A stretch of 64,000 nt of DNA from Cyclina sinensis (GCA_012932295.1 JAAONU010000001.1:58873693-58937692); one strand, 5' to 3'; numbered from the stretch's first letter, positions 1-13,466 are shown. Made by a program: numbers and translations. The notes: generated from the sequence alone by a model not told the origin.

Positions 1-3000
1 TGATAGTAGGCTTTGGAGGTATTGGTATTTAATTGTTTTTAAATTTATTCATAATTATTGAAGCTAGTTTGCTAACATTTTTTAGTACAGTAGCTGACGT
101 TGTTGTCATCAGTGAGTGAAATGATAAATAGCGGGATGCCAGTAACTTCGGGATTAAAAAAAATCTCTGTCTCTTATAAAGTGTTCACAATATAAGAGAT
201 AATGTTCTTCAGAGCCAGCTTGATTTCTGTTATAGAGATTGCATATTCTTTTGTGATAAGGTGTTCCGTGATATCTACCTCCTCAAAATATTTTTAGCAT
301 GGTTCGTCCCTGGATATGGTCCGTTTCGTCCCATTTTGTGGTCCGTTTTGCCTGGTCCGTTTCGTCCCATGGTCTGTTTTCCGTCAGGCATATTGAAGTG
401 AACACTTAGACATCTTCACAATAACTGAAGCATTATTTGTGACTTAATTTGAGTCAAATATGCGAAGGGAAGCCCATTTCATGGTCTTTGAGAGTCATAT
501 TTTAGTTCTAAATTCGTGAAATGATGTGAAATGTATTGATAGGAATTGATTTGGTCTGGCTTATCTAAACTCCAACTAAAAAGAAGAGTTTCTCTTCATT
601 GTAATTGTCGGACCCTACTCAACTGCATAGTAACAAAAGTGTCCCTGCTGATTGCACGAGGCATGTTTGTATTTAATGAGCATTGGATATAATATAGTTA
701 TGCATAACACAGCATTAAAAAAATTCCTTATTTTTTCTACCAGTCCTGAAATCTTTTTTCCATGAAATATGAACCTCATTACTAAAGTTTCCTTATGAGG
801 AGGCAGTTATTAACAGCAAAAACTTCAATGCATTGAACTTACCAACAGTTTCTTCCGGGTGTCCATGAAAATGACGGTGAAACTGGAGTGTACAGTCAAA
901 GTGAATAAGATAAAGAAATTAGGTATTGATGTGTTTTTTTGTGAACACCGAGGCAATCAGACTTGATTGATCGCACCACTTACAGACATGAACACGTCTG
1001 TGGCTTTTATCGTGACAAGGGTTAATTCTCTTGAGTGGAAAGTACCATTATCCGCCGTTAACTGTTATTTAATTAATAGACGCGGTAGGCCTAATGAAAA
1101 AAATTATTACGTTATCAGCACAATCGTTGATGTTTTTGTGTTCAAGGCACGAAAAACAATCATTTTGCGTAGAACAAAAATACAACACATCCGACGATTT
1201 CTAAGCGCCAAATAAAATTGCCCAAGCACGCATCACGTGAAAATTCACGTTAACAGATATACATTGATATTTAAAAACTGAATTTCTTATGTATGAATTA
1301 GCGATGAGTCGTTCACAGATGAAAATTGATGTGAAGTAACAAGAGATCTAGGACCATATTAAAAACACCTTACACTGATCTTGAAGCTGAACTCAACATT
1401 TTCATTTCACTGATCCTGAGGGAAAACTAAGTTTTGTAAGGTATTCATTTGACCCAACTTTTATTCTCCACATAATCGATCTCTTCCTAAATCTAAAACG
1501 CGATTCTTCCATAATTTTAGCTACGTGGTACGAATAGAAGACATTTTTCCCGAAAGCTAAACGACTGTAATTTCACGAACTCGGTGGTAAATTAATTATT
1601 ATATTTCGTCCAAAATTCTATTCGGATTTGTATAAATTTACATACACATCAGTTCAGTAGGAAAGTTTGGTACTTAGTAGATGAGACCTCGCACTCGACT
1701 GTCCATTCGTAAGGCTACTATTGTACCTTTATTTTCTTAAATATTGACCCTTATTAGTGCATACGTGAATTCTAGCGATAGTTCATACACTATTTTTGAA
1801 ATCACATCTAAAAGAGAAATGAAATTGTATATTTCCTAAACAGAACATGGTGTCACTAATAAAGTATGAATAAATGGAATATACACGAAAGAGCTAATGA
1901 ATGACAGATCTTTGATACTGATTCAGCGTTATCATCTTTGTTTGTTTAGTGCATAAATCAATACTAAAATACTTTAAAATAAACACTTAGTTACTTGTAC
2001 AGAACGGATTATGTTTGTCTATTGTTATTTATGATAGCCGGTGTATCATATTAACTTTTTGTATTTTAACTTTTTCTTGTTTGTTCAACTTATCTGTATG
2101 CCGTATAATTCAAATTAATGGGCAGTAAAACCTCCTTACATTTTTACTTAAGCGTGGCGACACACCTTGTAAGAAAATGATGTTCTGCATTAGGTGTCTT
2201 CTTTCATTTTTGGTGATCAGTTTGTCGGGATGCTCTAACCTATGTTCTGCCTTGCACGCACAAGACAGAATATTTTCACCTAAATTTCGAAACGACAGAA
2301 CGCAGACACACGCTGTCTGTCCCATGGCATGTTAATGTATTAGTCTGACAAACAACGATACAGTCAACAGCTGCGTATTTTGTTCCTGGTGCAGAGCAGA
2401 CGACACGGTGACCCTGAGTGCACTAACTCTTCTAGAAACTAACTCTGATTAATAAGATGTAGCCTTTTATCAGCAATGTGATTAGGTAATCAGCAATAGT
2501 TTAAATACTTCAGGAATGCGCTACTTTTGTCTTATTAGATCTATGTACTACTACCTATATGATATCAAACTCGTGATGTCAAGTTCAGAGACATTGATTT
2601 ACAGCCAAAAATTATGTGTAGAACGGTCGCCAACTCTATTAATTTTGTTTCAAATTACAGTCGAAAAGTTGTAAAGATTCATATTCATTGCTGAGAATAG
2701 GTAAAAAGGTTTGACCAAGCCTCCGCAAACTCGCACAGTCCCGAGTTCTGGATCATTTCTGCAATTTTTACAATTTCAGCGTACTACCTTTTAGACAGTA
2801 TACGGTATTTTAACCTGATACACCTACCGCGAAAAGTCGTTATCTGTCGCAGGCCGTATCTTTCGTTCTTTGACATCTTTATGATGAAGAAAGGACTTCA
2901 AAATATATTTTTTACTGGACATATTTAAATACTTGTACATATATTTGTTGAATAAACCTTTCACTTACGGAAAGTAATTGATTCGTGATAAATCTTGCCG

Positions 3001-4138
3001 CCAGTATTGCCTCCTGTTTCTATAGCAACTGTTTTTCCAATACAAGTCAGAGAAAAATCAGATCGAGCAATTTTGTCAAAATCATTACCACTTTCTCCTA
3101 GTTTTTTAAGGCAACAAGTGCATTGATTTTGCGGAAAGATAGTGTATGGATTAAATATTTAGGCAAACTCAGATATCAGTTAGGGTTTAAAAAATATTGA
3201 AGAAATAACTAAGGCTTGAAAGTGCTGTCGGAGCAAAGTATATAACATCATAGAAATAACAAAATGTATTTATGTTGGAACGGAGGAGCTATAGTTGAAG
3301 GTCAGTGTGTTTCGTTTCAGGTCTGTTTAGTCTTTTCGAAAGACAGATGTAATGTCCAAAAATAAGTCACATGGTCTTTTTTTCAAAGTCTGAAAATATC
3401 GTTTACATGAATTTATCTTTAATCTTTACTGGCATTTGAAAACCTCCAGAGCCTGTGTGTTAGTGTGTAAAATAATTCTATAGACTTGATGACGTCCTTC
3501 ATTCATAATTCGATAACTGCTGTGTCACAAATTCCATGCATAGAAAAAAAACCTTTCAGATAAAGTTAAATGGCAAGTAACTGATTCAGGCGATCCCCAG
3601 GTCTGTAGATTATGTTATTTAAAAATAAGTTTAAGAAAGCAGTGCCATGACTAACAACGACTGATTATTAATACTGGCCTCTGATTATCAGTATGAAGAA
3701 ATCGACTACCACCATAGTATTTAGGTACGGAGACTTTCCCCATTTTGAGGATTTAAAAAAAAATAGCACTAGTGAAGGGGCCCTCTGCTTCAAAGTGAGT
3801 CATATTTATTTTGCTTTACGCTTCTTCTCCTTAGAAAATATATATTTTTTGTATAAATTAGAATTAAGATATTAAATTTCAAGTTATAATAACTTTAGTT
3901 TTCAGTACTTGTTAGATTCAGCAGTTGGTCACACATACTACCTGAACGGTATTTTTTGTATTGAAACATCTCTCCAATGTTTGAACGACAAGGCTGAATC
4001 CACGTAAATCTTGAATGATCCGAAAGGTTTAAATGTTTATGACACTGATAACTTTTAACAGCTAATAATTTAGTTTGTTCAGTAACAACCTTATTTTTCA
4101 TGATAAGATAATCCTAGATCCGATACCCGTTTTGCAGT
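1..4138. other. Intergenic, no gene recognised
   Basis: AT-rich sequence with only short open frames (up to 82 codons) that lack splice-consistent neighbours or any family motif. The only local structure noted is a small repeat near 318-370, where GGTCCGTTTCGTCCCAT occurs twice 36 bp apart with a partial third copy near 340. Confidence 0.6.
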
Positions 4139-4140
4139 AA

Positions 4141-4165
4141 CCCCCCCCCCCCCCCACCATCACCA

Positions 4166-4208
<43 letters not shown>
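4141..4208. repeat. C-run plus (AC)n microsatellite
   Basis: A run of about 15 C is followed by a short CACC-rich linker and about 20 AC dinucleotides ending near 4208. Simple sequence, likely length-polymorphic. Confidence 0.95.
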
Positions 4209-4211
<3 letters not shown>

Positions 4212-6004
4212 ATTATTGACAATACCAGCTCTGAAGTACTATGATCTTTATGTCACATGTTCTATCAATTTCCAATCGATTAGTAAATTATGAGTGACTT
4301 TATTGGTGTTCCGAATCGATCTATATATATATAAAAAAAACTTCTGTTCATATATAGAGGCTTCGAAGCGCTCAAATATTTAAAGGTCCGGTTTCACACA
4401 AAGATAAAATATACATAAGTAACAAGATTAACGTATCTGTTACAACTATCCCTATAATGTACATACCCATAAATACAACCCCTTATCTACAAATTGACAG
4501 GAAATACCAATGGTTGTACTAACTGGATGATACATCAATTAAATGCAAATCATTTACGGCCACATGGAAAGTCACGTAATTTAAGGAAGATCTAAATTTA
4601 TCACAAAGATGAAGACTGATGATGTCCAGTGTTTGCTGTAAAATCAGATGCTCTGTGTAAGTATAGTTGTAGCACATGCAAATCCTGTTAGTTTATTATA
4701 GTTCATCTTTGCAAGTGAAACTGGATGCTTTAATCCCTTTCCACATAAAGTACACGGAACTAGAACATTCGTCTGCATTTCATCTTGATTAAATTAGTAT
4801 CATTAACAATACATGTAAATCATCTATGCAATGCAAATATCACATCAATATCTTCGACTGTTGTAAGCTAAGTTATAGTTTTGCACTTCTGCAATATTTT
4901 GCAAAGACAATGTTATATTATATATTATATATGTTATATATATTATACTACTATAAAACATAAACATATGTTGGACAGCCTGCTCAATTCGTTGCCTCGG
5001 TAACCAAACACATTCTATTGTATGTTTTGCCAATTCTCTATATTGTCATATTTTTATCGTTTATGGCGACGTACTACAAAGAGTAGATGGGACACAATAG
5101 TTGTATTCTCTTCGTATTTTTCTCCATATTCGGATACTAATGATAAGTTAGGGCTACAATACACGAATTACAACTGGTTCACAGCTTTTGGTAAAGCAGT
5201 TTATTTACTTAAATGATAAAAAAATCTTTTAAACGTCTTTCACTATCTTATCTAAAACAAGACTCAGACAGCTACTTGATGTGACCAAAGATGAGATCAG
5301 ATTTATTTAAACCAGTTCTTAATCACGTTATAATGCTGCCGCATGTTCCTTTCTCATATTTTTTTCGGCGTAGCTGTATAAAATCGATTTAGGCCTACAT
5401 TTGTAACGAATGAAATTGTCAGATACAAAATCTTCAGCTGGAGAAAGAAGTTTGCCATTAGTTAAAAGTATTGATGTAATGAAATTTTAGGACAGAATTC
5501 GTAATTGTTAGTTTAATTGCTTCTGAAAATAATGCAATAATGATACCATTAATACAGTCGTTAATTAAATATCATAACCTTTTAACCATGAAAAATATAC
5601 TAAATGGAATAAATATATAATAAATATGACTAAAAATTTAATTTACTTTACTGAAAATGATATTGGCACTTCTTGCATTGAACTCAACGTTTTTTATAGC
5701 CTAAACTGTCATGGACAAAGGACATTCGATTTTGTTATACCTCAATTTCATTTACAATGTTAATTTTCCACAGGCCACCGAGACATAAGTACTGTCAGAA
5801 AAAATTTACTGTTGGAAAATACTGTCACCCGCTACCATAGGTACGGAATTTTCGAAAATTATACTGTACCATTTGCGCATGCGCAATATCTATTTTTACA
5901 TTTCCGTTGTAAACAGACGACAATAATGGCAAGCAACAAACGTTTTAAAGTTTAAAGTTGAATAAAATTGTTCATGGTTTGAATAGTTTTTCGGTATAAT
6001 AAAA
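4209..6004. other. Intergenic, no gene recognised
   Basis: AT-rich sequence without a supportable coding region. A short TATA-rich stretch lies near 4913-4945. Nothing else stands out until the hairpin that follows. Confidence 0.55.
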
Positions 6005-6141
6005 TAAATGTTACATGTCTGACAGGGTGACAGTAAAATTGTCAACTTTGGAAAATATTGGCAATCTCGGCTTCGCCTCGGTTGACAGTATTTCCTCAAG
6101 ATGACAATTTTACTGTCACCCTGTCAGACATGTAATATTTA
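6005..6141. repeat. Perfect 34-bp inverted repeat (hairpin, MITE-like)
   Basis: Left arm 6011-6044 (begins TTACATGTCTGACAGGG) and right arm 6102-6135 (ends CCCTGTCAGACATGTAA) are exact reverse complements over 34 bp, separated by 57 bp. With one mismatch the pairing continues outward to about 6005 and 6141. The loop holds a smaller palindrome, CTCGGCTTCGCCTCGG-like. The perfect arms imply recent origin or gene conversion. It could be a short foldback/MITE element or a local inverted duplication; no target-site duplication was recognised. Confidence 0.9.
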
Positions 6142-6500
6142 TATAATACACGCGTTAAATTTTTGTCAATGTCCGAAAACCATACTCTTAAAGGGTATTA
6201 ATTTTGTACGGTGTCTACGCCGATCATCTTTTTAAATATTTTTTTTTTAAAATTTTGTTTCATAACGAATACAATTAGATTCTAAAATTTAGATTGAATA
6301 GCCATATATTTGCATTTATTTAGTTTCACTTACAACGATAACATATACAAAGACGGAGGTGTTCCGAATGTAGAAACACTAAACTTGGTTAATTGTCATA
6401 AATCGATATCCACTCATCAGTACAACAGCAACTCTCTTTTATACGACTTACAATTCAATGTTTTCAGTTTTTCTGTTGTACTTAGAAATTTTGACTTACG

Positions 6501-6613
6501 CCTTGACATTTTGTAAGTCTGACACTTTGACATTGTGTAAGTCTGACACCTTGACATTATGTAAGCCTGACGCCTTGACATTGTGTAAGTCAGACACCTT
6601 GACATTGTGTAAG
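6501..6613. repeat. 24-bp tandem repeat, 5 units
   Basis: The unit start TTGACATT recurs at 6503, 6527, 6551, 6575 and 6599, an exact 24-bp period; the unit continues with GTGTAAGTCTGACACC. Because 24 is a multiple of three, the array is open on both strands as an octapeptide repeat (SDTLTLCK-like on +). The lack of other coding evidence argues for a minisatellite rather than a gene. Confidence 0.9.
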
Positions 6614-6967
6614 TATTCGATTAATATCCTTCAGCTTTAGATAATTCTGATTCATACGGAATACTGTAAATTTTACAGCAGTATCAATATTTTCTATCGG
6701 AGCTGAGATTTAGTTATACTGGGCAAGAACTTATCTCCCCTGCTTATGTGAACAATCAAATTAGACTGGTTTCAGACCCAGTAATAAATGCTATTCCTTA
6801 AGTAATGTTAAGCTAAATGACCATTAAGTCCCTTTCTAACTATAGATTTATCTTTTCAGCAGAGGAAAAAATGTTGCTAGAGGTATTAAAGAGGTAAAAA
6901 CATTAAATATATCGATTCAATATCAACTCAATAACATAAATAAACAAGGCGATCAGTAAAACCGACA

Positions 6968-9037
6968 TATGCTCCCCGAAGCAGGAGCCAAAGGGACATG
7001 TGCAAGGCAAGAACATACAGGCAAAGTAATTAAGTGGGCATATTTTATTTTTCATAAACGAATAAAGATGAAAAGTGAATGTTTACCGATTATATCTTTT
7101 TCAGTCTGCAAGGGAGATCATTCAAAATTGGAGGAAAATTTAGATATGCTTTATGTGCCCTGCTCTCATTTTCACTGCCATCTACCACTATGTTACGTTT
7201 AAACTAATTATCAGCGTTAGTGTATAAGTAAAGCTCCAGACAACATTTGTAAATGGCAGGTTATTCAAAAACCTGGCAAAACAAGGTTACAGTTACTCCG
7301 CACTGCACTACTGCCCAGTGCCATGTACCAGTGTGTGAAGTTTAAAGCATTTATCTCATATAATTTTCTAGTTGTGCTCCGTACATGTTCTTTTAAAATG
7401 GGAGATAATTCAAGAATGGGGCAAAATAGAGTTATGGTTTTTTGGTACTGCACTCCGCCTCAATGCCCTCTACCACTGTGTGCAGTTTAAACAAATTATC
7501 TCCAAGGGTGTTCAGGTTATGTTCCGGACAAGAATTTTCTAAAAGGGGAGATAATTCAAAAACGGGCAAAATAGAGTAATGGTTCTTTGGCACTGCACTC
7601 CGCCTCAATGCCCTCTTCCACTGTGTGCAGTTTAAACAAATTGTCCTTCAGGATTTTCAGGTTATGCTCCGGGCAAGATTTTTCTAAAAGGGGAGATAAT
7701 TCAAAAACGGGCAAAATAGAGTAATGGTTCTTTGGCACTGCACTCCGGTTCAATGCCCTCTACCACTGTTTGCGGTTTAAACAAATTATGTCCAAGGGTT
7801 TTCAGGTAATGCTCCGGACAAGATTTTCTAAAAAGGGAGATAATTCAAAAACGGGGCAAAATAGAGTTAGTGTCCTTTGGCACTGCACTCCGCCTCAATG
7901 CCCTCTACCACTGTCTGCAGTTTAAACAAATTGTCCTTCATGGTTTTCAGGTTATGCTCCGGACAAGATTTTTCTAAAAGCGGAGATAATTAAAAAACGG
8001 GGCAAAATAGATTTACATGTATGTTTCTTTGGCACTGCACTCTGCCTCAATGCCCTCTACCACTGTGTGCGGTTTAAACAAATTATGTCCAAGGTTTTTC
8101 AGGTTATGCTCCGGACAAGTTTTTTTTCTAACAGAGGAGATAATTCAAAAACGGAGGAAAATAGAGTTACATGTATGTTTCTTTGGCACTGCACTCTGCC
8201 TCAATGCCTCTACCACCGTGTGCGATTTAAACAAATTATGTCAAAGGGTTTTCAGGTTATGCTCCAGACAAGATTTTTCTAAAAGGGGAGATAATTCAAA
8301 AACGGAGGAAAATAGAGTTATGATTATTTGACACGTACTCCGTTTCAATGCCCTCTACTACTGTGTGCAGTTTAAACAAATTATGTCCAAGGTTTTTCAG
8401 GTTATGCTCCGGACAAGATTTTTCTAAAAGTGGAGATAATTCAAAAACGGAGGAAAATAGAGTTATGTTTCTTTGGCATTGCACTCCGCCTCAATGCCCT
8501 CTATTACTGTGTGCAGTTTAAACAAATTATGTCCAAGTGTTTTCAGGTTATGCTCCGGACAAGACTTTTTAAAAGCGGAGATAATTCAAAAACAGGGCAA
8601 AATAGAGTTATGGTTCTTTGGCACTGCACTCCGTTTCAATGCCCTCTACCACTGTGTGCAGTTTAAGAGCATGAGTTTTCTAAAAAGGGAGATAATTCAA
8701 AATTGGGCTAAATAGAGTTATGTTTCTTTGGCACTGCACTCTGCCTCAATGCCCTCTACCACTGTGTGCGGTTTAAACAAATTATGTCCAAGTGTTTTCA
8801 GGTTATGCTCCGGACAAGATTTTTCTAAAAGGGGAGATAATTCAAAAACAGGGCAAAACAGAGATATAGTCTTTGGCACTGCACTCCGCGTCATTGCCCT
8901 CTACCACTGTGTGCAGTTTAAACAAATTATGTCGAAGGGTTTTCAGGTTATGCTCCGGACAAAACGGACGAACAGATGGACAGACGTACAGACGGACAAG
9001 GCGGCGACTATATGCTCTCCCTTCGGGCAGCATAAAA
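6968..9037 (-). mobile_element. Core-repeat element copy 1 (Helitron/pearl-like, reverse)
   Basis: Read on the minus strand it begins at about 9037 with TTTTATGCTGCCCGAAGGG, an imperfect terminal hairpin. A degenerate (GTCC/GTCT)n tract follows (8959-9000 on +), then about 11 tandem units of 145-153 bp, and an end near 6968 containing CGGGGAGCAT. Unit landmarks on + are GTTATGCTCCGGACAAG, GGGAGATAATTCAAAAACGG and CACTGCACTCCGCCTCAATG; GTTATGCTCC starts at 7951, 8103, 8256, 8401 and 8547. Short open frames here are repeats of the unit. The architecture resembles the pearl/CvA or Helitron-derived elements of bivalves; that assignment is an inference. Confidence 0.8.
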
Positions 9038-9171
9038 AGGATCATATAGCCTGCAGCCATGTTAAATTCAAATGAATGACATCTGTTACAAGATAAAAGG
9101 AAGTCATTAAGTAGAAAACTATTACTGGTGCACGCATGATCAAAGCATTTACATATGCAATAAAGACAGCT

Positions 9172-9176
9172 TGTAG
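9172..9176. repeat. 5-bp target-site duplication, left (TGTAG)
   Basis: TGTAG immediately precedes the left inverted arm, and the same TGTAG follows the right arm at 11050-11054. Confidence 0.7.
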
Positions 9177-9653
9177 CAAGGGGTAGGACCTAAATCATGT
9201 AGCTCGGTGCTTTAAGCGAGAAAAACGTGTAGTCTATGACTAATGTCGTCAGTTTTCGCGTAAATATTCAGGAATTTGGATAAATTATCAACAGCTATGG
9301 GGATGTTCTTGGAATATTTGTATAATGTATACGACTAGTACCTAGCCATATATGTATTCTAACTGTAGCTGCTATTTGACAGAAGAAGAAATGTGTTACA
9401 AAAAAGTTATTGATGGGATGCCAACAAAGGTATTCCATTTTTTGTGTGATTCTGCAATATTTTGCTTCGTTTTTTCAGCTTCACCAACAATTTTGCGCCA
9501 TTAAAATGATATTTTAAGTAAACAGGAACAGAATTAAACATTTACAACCAGTTAGGAACATACATAATGCACCAATGTTCGATTTGTTTAACTTGAAGAC
9601 AATAAATGTGTAGTTTGAGTCACTTTAAGGCCATATTGTGTAACATCGGTTCT
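9177..9653 (+). repeat. Left arm of the foldback element
   Basis: Pairs with 10574-11049. Homology ends inward at CGGTTCT, beyond which the two sides diverge. Confidence 0.9.
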
Positions 9654-10573
9654 CTCATAACTACATACCGGTATTCTAATACATAAAATATCTTTCTGTC
9701 ACTAGCATATTGGTTAAATTTAATCCTTATTTTGTACTATAATCATACTCAAAACCAGTGTTTGTCCAATTTAAAGGCATTACATTAACTACACATGGTG
9801 ATTTTATAAAGTGAAAGCAATCAAATGTCTTTTGATACAACCGCAGTTATCGTTCAATGTATGTATTCGTTCAAGATTGTTTTACAGACAGCTAAATAAA
9901 TGTTAACAATAAACAATTCTTACAGTTGTGAGTTGAAGCAATAATTTAATATCATAATCAGATTTTGTTTGATTTCCAGCGAGAATTAAAAGATTAAAAA
10001 GATTAGAATATTTTAGCACAAATTCACCTTGGAATTGTAGATGCCAGAATGATAAACTCTATACACTGTAACTTGGGCAACAGCTCATAATAAAATATCA
10101 TAGCAAAATAGCATTATGACATATACTTACAAGCTATTCATACATATCATACATGAGAAGTAAATAGACCCTCCAAAGATAACTTACATTTTTTTTACAA
10201 ATACAGAATTAAATCTCAGATGTATGGAGATAAGGGAGGTTAGAAAGTCCTTTTTGATTTCATAAATATAATGTTTGCATGTATGTAATATCTACAAAAG
10301 TGTCAATTTTGATTTTTTTAAATAAAATCTGCAGACTTGTGGTCAAGTCATAACCTTTCATATTTTAAAATTTACTTGTAATATTGTATTTGTATCTGAC
10401 AATGAAAAGCACCACATAACCTTCTAGCCTTAAAATCTCAAGTGTTCAAATTCATAATCATCTTAGCTTAAAAAAGGAAATACTTTTGGTTTTTTTATCA
10501 GAAACATAAAGTTAAATATACAAACAGAACTCTTTGTAAAAAATTTCAACATGCTTAACTTTAACATCAATAA

Positions 10574-11049
10574 AGAACCGAGGTTACACAATATGGTCTT
10601 AAAGTGACCCAAACAACACGTTTATTGTCTTCAAGTTAAACAAATCGAACATAGATGCATTATGTATGTTCCTAACTGGTTGTAAATGTTTAATTCTGTT
10701 CCTGTTTACTTAAAATATCATTTTAATGGCGCAAAATTGTTGGTGAAGCTGAAAAAACGAAGCAAAATATTGCAGATTCACACAAAAATAGGACACCTTT
10801 GTTTGCATCCCATCAATAACTTTTTTGTAACACATTTCTTCTTCTGTCAAATAGCAGCTACAGTTAGAATACATATATGGCTAGGTACTAGTCGTATACA
10901 TTATACAAATATTCCAAGAACATCCCCATAGCTGTTGATAATTTATCCAAATTCCTGAATATTTACGCGAAAACTGACGACATTAGTCATAGACTACACG
11001 TTTTTCTCGCTTAAAGCACCGAGCTACATGATTTAGGTCCTACCCCTTG
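10574..11049 (-). repeat. Right arm of the foldback element
   Basis: Near-perfect reverse complement of 9177-9653, starting AGAACCG and ending CCTACCCCTTG. It is followed by TGTAG at 11050-11054, the right copy of the target duplication. Confidence 0.9.
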
Positions 11050-11217
11050 TGTAGGTCAACCTCTCTTGAGAAACGAGTGCTTCTGATAAGGGGCTATGCA
11101 CAGTACACGCAGCAATATTTCATGAGCAGGCATGATGGAAAGCAATAACAAAATGCACAGTAGTGAGCAGACTTATCTTGGAATTTTTTCAAGGTAAATT
11201 CAATTCCTTCAGTTTTT

Positions 11218-12152
11218 TATGCCCTCCTTTGAAAAAGGGAGGTCATATTGCTTTGCTGCTGTCTGTCTGTCTGCCGGTCGGTCGGCCTGTATGTCCACCA
11301 ACAGTTTCCGTTCATTTTTTTCCGCAGAGGTTGGACATACTGAAATAAAATTTGGTATACAGATTTATCATAAGAATATCTAGGTCAAGTTCTGTTATGG
11401 GTTGAATCGAGCAATTTTTGACAGAGTTATGCCCCTTGGACGTAGAAAAATTCCAATTATTTGCAGTTTCCGTTCATTTCCTTCATTTTCGTTATTCATT
11501 AATAACAATAGAATGCTTTGACCCAGATTCCCCAATCTTCGTACAAAGGTTGTCCATGACCATTAGATGAGCCTTATAGCTTTTCAGGACAAAAGTCAAT
11601 GTCAAAGTGACCTTGTGTTGCAAAATAGTGTCTGATCAATTACTAAAGAAGGCTTTGGCCAAGCTCCTCAAAACTTCATAGGTAGGTTGATCATGACAAT
11701 TAGATGACCCCTGTAGTTTTTAGTGTTATTAGGTCAAAGGTCAAAGTCACAGTAATCTTGGGAAGCAAAACAGTTTCTGCTGAATATATAGTGAATCCTT
11801 GGGCTCAAGTATGTAGGTTTGTCATGATCAGTAAATAACAACTATCGTTTTTCTGATCATTGGGTCAAAGGTCACAGTGACCTTGAAAAGAAAAATGGTT
11901 TCCGATGAATAAGTTTAGAATGCTTGGGCACGTGTTCCTCAAACTTTTTATATAAGTTGTTCATTACTTGTAGATGAGCCCTTTAGTTTTTCAGGTCACC
12001 ATATCAAAGGCCATGGTCACAGTGTCCTTGAATAGCAAAATGGTTTTCAATCAATAACTATAGAATGCTTGGTCCCCAGCTCCTCAAAACTTCATGGCTG
12101 TCTCTAGGGATAAGGCGCTAGCGGGGTATAAATGTTTTACAAACATCTCTTG
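11218..12152 (+). mobile_element. Core-repeat element copy 2
   Basis: Starts with TATGCCCTCC, a hairpin-forming end (GGGAGG follows), then a (GTCT/GTCG)n tract at about 11262-11295. Several degenerate units of roughly 125-150 bp follow, each with the GGTCAAAGGTCA and CAGTGACCTTGAAAAG motifs. The end is a small palindrome, ATGTTTTACAAACAT (12132-12146), followed by CTCTTG. The same start and end occur in copy 6 at 51.6-53.6 kb. A hairpin just before the 3' end recalls Helitrons, but the terminal bases are not the usual CTRR. No coding potential is seen. Confidence 0.82.
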
Positions 12153-12599
12153 TTTCATTAGTGTTGTGATTTAATTGGCGACATGCAATGTTACTGGCTA
12201 TCAAGTAGTTTTGCCTCGTTCATAAATCATCATCAGCGACATTAAATTCACGGCATCGTCATCGCTAAGATAATCTTCATCATATTTATAAACGATATTT
12301 TTTATCATTATTTGCATACTGCTCATCAAAATTTCTACTTGTTAGATGACTAAGTTTACATCAATGAACTCTGTCAGTCTTCCAGCCTGCCTGTCTGTCT
12401 GCCTATCTGTGTGTATTTCTGTCTGTCTGTGTTAAATTGTGACATAATGTGAAAAAGACCTTAAATCATGACAGAAGGTAAGATAAGACCCTAAAACGAC
12501 ATTCTCCTAACTTATGACACCTGATGAAACGACAATCGTTATATCATAATAACAGTTAAAATTAAACGCGATAAAATAATAATCTCTAAACAAATGGCA

Positions 12600-13466
12600 T
12601 CATGCGAAATAAGACCTGACCAAACGAAAATCTGTTTGATAATGACAAAAGATAAAATAACGATATTCTCTTAACTCGTGATAACATTTACAATAAGACC
12701 CGATAAAATAACATTCTTTTTGAAATGTTATCATGTAAAATAAGACCCGGTGAAATAACCATCTTTATTGTAATGTCATCATGTAAAATAAGTGGTGACA
12801 AATTGACAATATCTTTTGTAATGTCATTATGTAAAAAAAGGCCTGATAAAATGACAATATCGTTTGTAATGCCATTATGTAAAATATGACGTAATAAAAT
12901 GGCAATCTGTTCTGTAATTAAGAGCTGATAAAATGACACTATATTTTGTAATATCATTATGTAAAATAAGATCCGATAAAATGACAATATCATTTGTAAT
13001 GTCATTATGTGAAATAAGATCCGATAAAATGACAATATCTTTTGTAATGTCAATATATAAAATAAGATCCGATAAAATGACAATATCATTTGTAATGTCA
13101 TTATGTGAAATAAGATCCGATAAAATGACAATGTCGTTTGTAATGTCATTATGTAAAATAAGACCTGCTAAAATGACAATATCGTTTGTAATGTCATTAT
13201 GTAAAATAAGACCTGATAAAATGACAATATCGTTTGTAATGTCATTATGTAAAATATGACGTAATAAAATGGCAATCTGTTCTGTAATTTAGAGCTGATA
13301 AAATGACACTATATTTTGTAATATCATTATGTAAAATAAGATCTGATAAAATGACAATATCGTTTGTAATGTCATTATGTGAAATAAGACCCGTGTCTTT
13401 TGTTATCAAGACCTGATAAAATGACAATATCTTTTGTAATGTCGTTATGTAAAATAAGACCAGGTA
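12600..13466. repeat. 48-bp minisatellite, ~16-18 units with higher-order duplication
   Basis: GATAAAATGACAATATC starts recur every 48 bp (for example 12975, 13023, 13071), followed by GTTTGTAATGTCATTATG and TAAAATAAGACC. A variant block with GTAATAAAATGGCAATC occurs at about 12890 and again about 370 bp later, showing duplication of several units together. Since 48 is a multiple of three, 75- to 153-codon frames stay open on both strands; these are artefacts of the period. Confidence 0.92.

Larger units (their letters stand above)
9177..11049. mobile_element. Foldback DNA element with ~477-bp terminal inverted repeats
   Basis: The left arm (9177-9653) reappears reverse-complemented as the right arm (10574-11049), differing at only about a dozen or so positions by eye. 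Termini are CAAGGGGTAGGACC and its complement. The 920-bp spacer (9654-10573) shows no transposase-like frame. The 5-bp direct repeat TGTAG on both flanks marks an insertion. Long, near-identical arms with no coding capacity define a non-autonomous foldback-type DNA transposon. The superfamily cannot be named: a 5-bp duplication suits Transib-like elements, but the CAAGGGG terminus does not match their usual CAC start. Open frames inside the arms are incidental. Confidence 0.88.

Noticed and set aside
8017..9075. Several overlapping open frames (71-115 codons) with similar peptides
   Set aside because: They are translations of the ~148-bp tandem units of a core-repeat element, with no start/stop logic outside the repeat.
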